From positions 24,755 through 88,754 of the forward strand of contig NZ_CAAKON010000009.1 in NCBI RefSeq assembly GCF_901212655.1: DNA of 64,000 nt, in the 5' to 3' direction. Position numbers and translations under genes: made by a program. This DNA is from Olsenella uli. GTDB taxonomy: Bacteria > Actinomycetota > Coriobacteriia > Coriobacteriales > Atopobiaceae. Shown one piece after another: positions 59,797-64,000 of this stretch. The notes under the pieces are model-generated. The model was not told where the DNA came from, did not search any database, and saw only the letters and a program-made list of their open reading frames with translations. Numbering within the stretch: position 1 is the first letter of the stretch; every line of letters starts with the position of its first letter.

Positions 59797-61725
59797 ATGA
59801 CCATGAAACTGCTCGAGCCCATCCAGATCGGCCCGATGACCCTCAAGAACCGCATCATGTTTCCGCCCCTCACCACGGGCTACGAGGAGCGCGACGGCAG
59901 CATCGGCGACCAGAGCCGTGCCTTCTACGAGCGTCTCGCCAAGGGTGGCGCGGGCTACATAGTCCTGGGCGACGTCAACCCCGTGGCCAGCTTCTCGCCC
60001 ACGCCCAAGCTCTTCTCCGACGCCCAGATTCCGAGCTTCGCGGCCCTGGCGAACGCCGTGCACGCCCACGGCGCCAAGCTGGGCGCCCAGATCTTCCACC
60101 CCGAGTACGACGTGGACGCCATCAACGCGCTCGCCCGCGCCGGCCGCATGGACGAGGTGCGCCCCAAGCTCCACCACGACATGCTGCACTTCACCGACGA
60201 GGTGACCGAGGAGATGCTGCTCTCGATTATCGACAAGATGGTCGCCTGCGCGAAGCGCTGCCAGGCCGCCGGCCTCGACGCCATCGAGGTGCACGGCGAC
60301 CGCCTCGTGGGCTGCCTCGTGAGCACGCGCATGAACCATCGCACGGACAAGTTTGGCGGCTCGCTCGAGAACCGCGCGCGCTTCGCCCTCATGCTCGTGA
60401 AGGCGCTCCGCGAGGCGGTGCCGGGCATGGCGATCGACTACAAGTTTGCCGTGGTGACGCCCGAGCGCGGCAAGGGCGGCGTGGACCTCGCCGACGCGCC
60501 CACCTTTGCCAAGTGGCTCGCGGAGGCGGGCGTCGACACCCTGCACGTGGCCCAGGCAAACCACACCGGCAACATGGCCGACACCATCCCGCCCATGGGC
60601 GTGCAGCCCTACGCGTTCTTCGCCGACATCGCCGGGCAGATTCGCGAGGTGGTGGACGTGCCGGTGAGCACGGCCGGCCGCATCATCTCGCCCGAGATGG
60701 CCGAGGAGATCCTGGAGGCTGGCAAGGCCGACTTCGTGGGCGTGGCGCGTCCGCTGCTCTGTGACCCGGACTGGGGCGTCAAGCTCGCTGCCGGCAAGCC
60801 GGAGACGGTTCGCCGCTGCATCTCGTGCAACAAGGGCTGCACGGACGCCATCCAGAGCCGCAAGTTCGTCTCATGCGTGCTCAACCCGGAGAACGGCTAC
60901 GAGCTCACGCGCAAGGTGGAGCGCACGGCCGAGCCCAAGCGTGTGGCCGTCGTGGGCGGCGGCATCGCCGGCCTCACCGCAGCGCGCGTGGCAGCCGAGC
61001 GCGGCCATGCTGTGACGCTCTTCGAGAAGGAGGAGCGCCTGGGCGGCCAGCTGGGCATCGCCTCCGTGCCGCCGCGCAAGCAGGAGATGCTGCGCGCCGA
61101 GGCCGATGCCGAGCGCGCGGCGAAGGCCGCCGGCGCCGAGCTGCGCCTGGGCGTGGCCGCAGACCAGGAGGCCCTGCTCTCCGAGGGCTTTGAGGCCGTG
61201 ATCGTGGCCACGGGCGCCACCAACGTGAGCATCCCCGTGCCCGGTGCGGACGGCGCCAACGTCGTGAGCTCGTGGGACGTGCTCGCCGGCAAGTCCGAGG
61301 TGGCGGGCCGCGTGGCCGTCATCGGCGGTGGCCTCGTGGGCTGTGAGTGCGCCGAGTACCTGGCCGGGCGCGGCTGCAAGGTCTCCGTGGTGGAGATGCT
61401 CGACAAGATTGCGGCGGGGGAGAGCGCCACGGTGCTGCCCACCCTCATGGAGAGCTACGAGCGCCTTGGCGTGGAGCAGCACCCCAGCACCAAGCTCGTG
61501 AGCATCGACGCGACGGGCATCGACTGCGAGGGTGCCGACGGCGAGGCCCTGCGCATCTCCTGCGACTGGGTGGTGATGGCCGTGGGCGCCCGCCCGGTGG
61601 CCTTCTCGGCCGACAAGCTCGAGGCCGCCGGCGTGAGCGTGACGCGCGTGGGTGACGCGGGCGAGCGCGCGAGCGACATCCAGAATGCCACGAACACCGC
61701 CTACGACGCCGCCTGCGCGATCTAG
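59797..61725 (+). CDS. OYE/2-enoate reductase-type flavoenzyme with 4Fe-4S and FAD/NAD domain
   Basis: 642 residues, the size of 2,4-dienoyl-CoA reductase, 2-enoate reductase and the daidzein reductases described from Coriobacteriia. It has an FMN-binding TIM barrel (1-330), a cluster site C341, C344, C348, C360, and an FAD domain (VVGGGIAGLTAARVAAERGH) with an embedded NAD(P) site (VIGGGLVGCECAEYL). The substrate motif is HGDRLVG (H166) instead of HGAHGYL, as in the short paralogue at 45116-46252. GGAAGGG precedes ATG 59797. It ends at a strong terminator. It should reduce an activated C=C bond; the real substrate is unknown. Confidence 0.85.
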   Translation: MTMKLLEPIQIGPMTLKNRIMFPPLTTGYEERDGSIGDQSRAFYERLAKGGAGYIVLGDVNPVASFSPTPKLFSDAQIPSFAALANAVHAHGAKLGAQIFHPEYDVDAINALARAGRMDEVRPKLHHDMLHFTDEVTEEMLLSIIDKMVACAKRCQAAGLDAIEVHGDRLVGCLVSTRMNHRTDKFGGSLENRARFALMLVKALREAVPGMAIDYKFAVVTPERGKGGVDLADAPTFAKWLAEAGVDTLHVAQANHTGNMADTIPPMGVQPYAFFADIAGQIREVVDVPVSTAGRIISPEMAEEILEAGKADFVGVARPLLCDPDWGVKLAAGKPETVRRCISCNKGCTDAIQSRKFVSCVLNPENGYELTRKVERTAEPKRVAVVGGGIAGLTAARVAAERGHAVTLFEKEERLGGQLGIASVPPRKQEMLRAEADAERAAKAAGAELRLGVAADQEALLSEGFEAVIVATGATNVSIPVPGADGANVVSSWDVLAGKSEVAGRVAVIGGGLVGCECAEYLAGRGCKVSVVEMLDKIAAGESATVLPTLMESYERLGVEQHPSTKLVSIDATGIDCEGADGEALRISCDWVVMAVGARPVAFSADKLEAAGVSVTRVGDAGERASDIQNATNTAYDAACAI

Positions 61726-61774
61726 CGCGAGACCTGGCGTGCCGGCCAATCACGTCCCATAGCGTTCCTCCCAG

Positions 61775-61807
61775 CGCCGCTGGCCCTATACGCCGGCGGC
61801 GTTTTTT
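61775..61807 (+). terminator. Rho-independent terminator of the GPH1-hydrolase-OYE operon
   Basis: A 10-bp stem (61775-61784 with 61792-61801, one G-T pair), 7-base loop, then TTTTTT. Confidence 0.9.
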
Positions 61808-61856
61808 GTGCCGCGGGACAGGCAGCCCGTGCTCGTCACGTGAATGCAGGCGGGTA

Positions 61857-61870
61857 TGTGATATATCAAA
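61857..61870. promoter_or_regulatory. GntR-type operator 5a (TGTGATATATCAAA)
   Basis: Degenerate copy of the island palindrome with an intact GATATATC core, 210 bases upstream of operator 5b. Confidence 0.5.
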
Positions 61871-62012
61871 GTGCGCCGTCGGACTCGCATTTTGCGTCGG
61901 ATTTACGAGGATCAGCCACGTGCGAAACTGTCTTTCAGTTGCCGGCGGAGCATTCTGCCACCCCAGCGGAAGGGTCGCAGCGCTCATATCACTCGTTTAC
62001 CTCTCAAAACAT

Positions 62013-62018
62013 ACCGTT
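62013..62018 (+). promoter_or_regulatory. ACCGTT upstream element of the GPH2 promoter
   Basis: ACCGTT in CAAAACATACCGTTGGCG, 54 bases upstream of operator 5b. Confidence 0.5.
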
Positions 62019-62066
62019 GGCGGGGTCGGTTGAAATGCCTGCCTGCTTCCTGAAGGAAGTCGGTAA

Positions 62067-62080
62067 ACTGTTATATCAGT
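62067..62080. promoter_or_regulatory. GntR-type operator 5b (ACTGTTATATCAGT)
   Basis: Near-perfect palindrome 173 bases before the GPH2 start; its TTATAT core is a plausible -10 box with TTCCTG 18 bases upstream as -35. Confidence 0.78.
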
Positions 62081-62252
62081 TAGCTTTGAGCCGATGAATG
62101 CTTGGGTGTGCGCCCTCGTCCCGTCGGTCGGAAGGAAGACGGTTCCACAGGCTCGTGCCGGAACGCTCGCGCATCGCGCCCCGCGCGTCGCGTCCCGCAC
62201 TCCGGCGCTTGCCCACGGGGCCGAAACCCCTCACGCGAAGGAGTGTTGCCGA

Positions 62253-63851
62253 ATGGCAGAGAACGCGACCCAAGCCAAGCAGTCCAGCGGAGGCGGCAGC
62301 GGCCTCAACCGCGCGAAGATGTACCAACTCGTGCTGTTCCCGTTCAACAACGGTGCCACGAACGTGTACTACGTGCTGCTCATGAACTACATCGCCTACT
62401 ACGCCAACGGCGTTCTGGGCCTGCTGGTGGCGTTTGCCACCACGATGGTCACCGTGACGCGTGCCCTCGACGCCGTCATCGATCCGTTCGTGGGCATGTT
62501 CATCGATCGCACGGAGACCAAGATCGGCAAGTTCCGCCCGTTCATGATTCTGGGCAACGTGGTCATGGCCGTCTCGGCCCTGCTCGTCTTTTACGGCACG
62601 CGCCTCATCCCCGAGGACGCCACGGCCGTGAAGTACGTGCTCTACACCGTCTTCTACATGTGCCTCATGGTGGGCTACTCCATCCAGACCTCGTGCACGC
62701 GCTCTGGCCAGACCTGCCTCACCAATGACCCCAAGCAGCGCCCGACGTTCACGCTGTTCAACACCATCGCGTCGCTCGTGGGCATGGGCGTCACCATGGC
62801 CACGGCCTCCATCGTGGGCGGCAGCGTGGGCTACGGCACCGAGGCGTTCTTCAACTTCCTCATCCCGCTGGTCATCATCCTCTCCGGCGTCCTTACCGCG
62901 TTGGCCGTCATCGGAATCGCCGGCAAGGACCGCAAGGAGTTCTGGGGTCTGGGCAACGAGGACGAGAAGCCGCAGCTCAAGGTCAAGGACTACGTCGAGA
63001 TCTTCAAGGCCAACAAGGAGCTCCAGCGCCTCATGGTGGCGGCCTCCGGCACCAAGTTCGCCTTCGCCATCGCCACGAACACCTCCGTGGGCGTGCTGCT
63101 CTACTCCTGCATGATGGGCAACTACAACGGTCTCTACCTGCCGATGTACATCCTCGGCTACGCCTTCTCCGCACCGTTCTTCATCGGCGGCCTGCGCATC
63201 AGCCAGAAGTACGGTCAGAAGAAGACCCTCGTCTCCTTCACGAGCCTCGCGCTCATCATGTACCTCGGCGTCACGGCGATGCTCGCCATGTGGCAGCCGG
63301 GCAATCCGGACCTCACGCTCTCCATCTTCAGCACCGAGGGCGGCCTGCACACCACGCTCAACCTCTACACGATCATCTTCATCGTGCTCTACGGCCTGGG
63401 CTACGGTGCGTACTACTCCACGGCCGACATGGCCATCCCCATGATCGCCGACTGCTCCGACTACGAGATGTACCGCTCCGGCAACTACGCGCCGGGCGTC
63501 ATCGGCACGCTGTTCAGCTTCGTTGACAAGCTCGTGAGCTCGCTGTCCACCACCGTCGTGGGCATCGCGATCACCGTCGTGGGCCTCGCCACCCTGCCCG
63601 ACACCACCACGCCCTACATGGATGGCATGAACTGGCTCACTATCGCGCTGTTCTGCATCATCCCGATCGTGGCCTGGCTGCTTACCCTCTGGGCGATGAA
63701 GGGCTACACGCTCACGGGCGAGCGCATGAAGGAGATTCAGGCCGTCAACGCCTGCCGCAAGGACGCCATCTCCGAGGGCATGTCTGTGGACGAGGCGCTC
63801 GGCACGTGGCAGACGATTGACCAGGTGCCCGACATGTACCGCGAGAGCTAG
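62253..63851 (+). CDS. GPH-family glycoside/hexuronide:cation symporter (GPH2)
   Basis: 532 residues with about 12 membrane helices. MYQLVLFPFNNGATNVYY opens helix 1; VTRALDAVIDPFVGMFIDRTETKIGKF holds the cation-site acidic residues and the loop typical of GPH carriers; IADCSDYEMYRSGNYAPG is the helix 10-11 signature. It is only distantly similar to GPH1 and longer, so it probably carries another glycoside of the same regulon. AAGGAG lies upstream of ATG 62253, at the end of a ~170-base leader. A strong terminator closes the unit at the window edge. Confidence 0.9.
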   Translation: MAENATQAKQSSGGGSGLNRAKMYQLVLFPFNNGATNVYYVLLMNYIAYYANGVLGLLVAFATTMVTVTRALDAVIDPFVGMFIDRTETKIGKFRPFMILGNVVMAVSALLVFYGTRLIPEDATAVKYVLYTVFYMCLMVGYSIQTSCTRSGQTCLTNDPKQRPTFTLFNTIASLVGMGVTMATASIVGGSVGYGTEAFFNFLIPLVIILSGVLTALAVIGIAGKDRKEFWGLGNEDEKPQLKVKDYVEIFKANKELQRLMVAASGTKFAFAIATNTSVGVLLYSCMMGNYNGLYLPMYILGYAFSAPFFIGGLRISQKYGQKKTLVSFTSLALIMYLGVTAMLAMWQPGNPDLTLSIFSTEGGLHTTLNLYTIIFIVLYGLGYGAYYSTADMAIPMIADCSDYEMYRSGNYAPGVIGTLFSFVDKLVSSLSTTVVGIAITVVGLATLPDTTTPYMDGMNWLTIALFCIIPIVAWLLTLWAMKGYTLTGERMKEIQAVNACRKDAISEGMSVDEALGTWQTIDQVPDMYRES

Positions 63852-63967
63852 GACCGGGCGCTCGCGCGGGCACCAGGGATGCCGGTGGAGTTGCCTTCGG
63901 CGCCCTGGCCGACGATGTGGCGGATGCCGTCGGGGTAGTCCCCGTCTCATATGAACGTTTGCGCATC

Positions 63968-64000
63968 GGCGCGGTGGCCCCAAGGCCGCCGCGCCGTTTT
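63968..64000 (+). terminator. Terminator downstream of GPH2
   Basis: A 12-bp stem (63968-63979 with 63984-63995, one G-T pair), CCAA loop, then GTTTT up to the window end. Confidence 0.85.

Noticed and set aside
1-64000. IS elements, prophage, CRISPR arrays, rRNA operons
   Set aside because: No transposase, integrase, phage structural gene, regularly spaced repeats or rRNA sequence was recognised.

Overview
This window is GC-rich chromosomal DNA. Short intergenic gaps, Coriobacteriia-like proteins and a fermentative gene set (NfnAB transhydrogenase, electron-transfer flavoprotein, FNT-type anion channel, ECF vitamin transporter, hexuronate catabolism) suggest an anaerobic gut or oral actinobacterium of the Olsenella/Parolsenella/Collinsella group. 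The genus is an inference from protein style; no rRNA is present.

Layout. 1-7.2 kb holds housekeeping genes: the 3' part of etfA, then on the minus strand nfnAB, pth, prs, glmU and tRNA-Gln(TTG). 7.2-18 kb is a minus-strand membrane-transport block: a MacB-type permease, its ATPase and a MacA-like adaptor; a giant FtsX-type permease with its ATPase; and a histidine kinase/response regulator pair. 18-26.5 kb carries a peptidoglycan-binding protein, a polyprenyl synthase, galE, a secreted coiled-coil/NlpC-P60-like cell-wall protein, and an ECF riboflavin transporter (ecfT, fused ecfAA, ribU) under a clear FMN riboswitch. 26.7-30.1 kb is a second ABC exporter with two dissimilar permeases, preceded by an unusually AT-rich promoter region. 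30.4-39.6 kb has murB, a serine beta-lactamase-like protein, a PFL-family (UPF0210) protein, an FNT channel, galM, a LacI-family regulator, and an AGCS symporter behind a single-aptamer glycine riboswitch.

39.6-64 kb is the most interesting part: a hexuronate/glycoside utilisation island. It contains uxuB-uxuA-uxaC, a GH2 enzyme with a beta-glucuronidase-like NxK motif, two membrane-anchored domain-permuted GH3 enzymes plus a small membrane protein, two GPH-type sugar symporters, an alpha/beta hydrolase, two divergent old-yellow-enzyme-type reductases, and two paralogous FadR-type GntR regulators. Five promoters in the island each carry two copies of a 14-bp palindrome (consensus ACTGATATATCAGT). 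In four of them an ACCGTT element lies 54-56 bp upstream of the downstream copy. I read this as one regulon: glycosides or glucuronides are hydrolysed at the membrane or after uptake, glucuronate is taken to 2-keto-3-deoxygluconate, and the ene-reductases and esterase-like hydrolase may act on an aglycone. KDG kinase and aldolase are not in the window.

A separate discovery is a family of five short intergenic repeats bounded by ATGAGTCA/TGACTCAT, in 41-42-bp and 31-bp forms. No IS element, prophage, CRISPR array or rRNA was seen.
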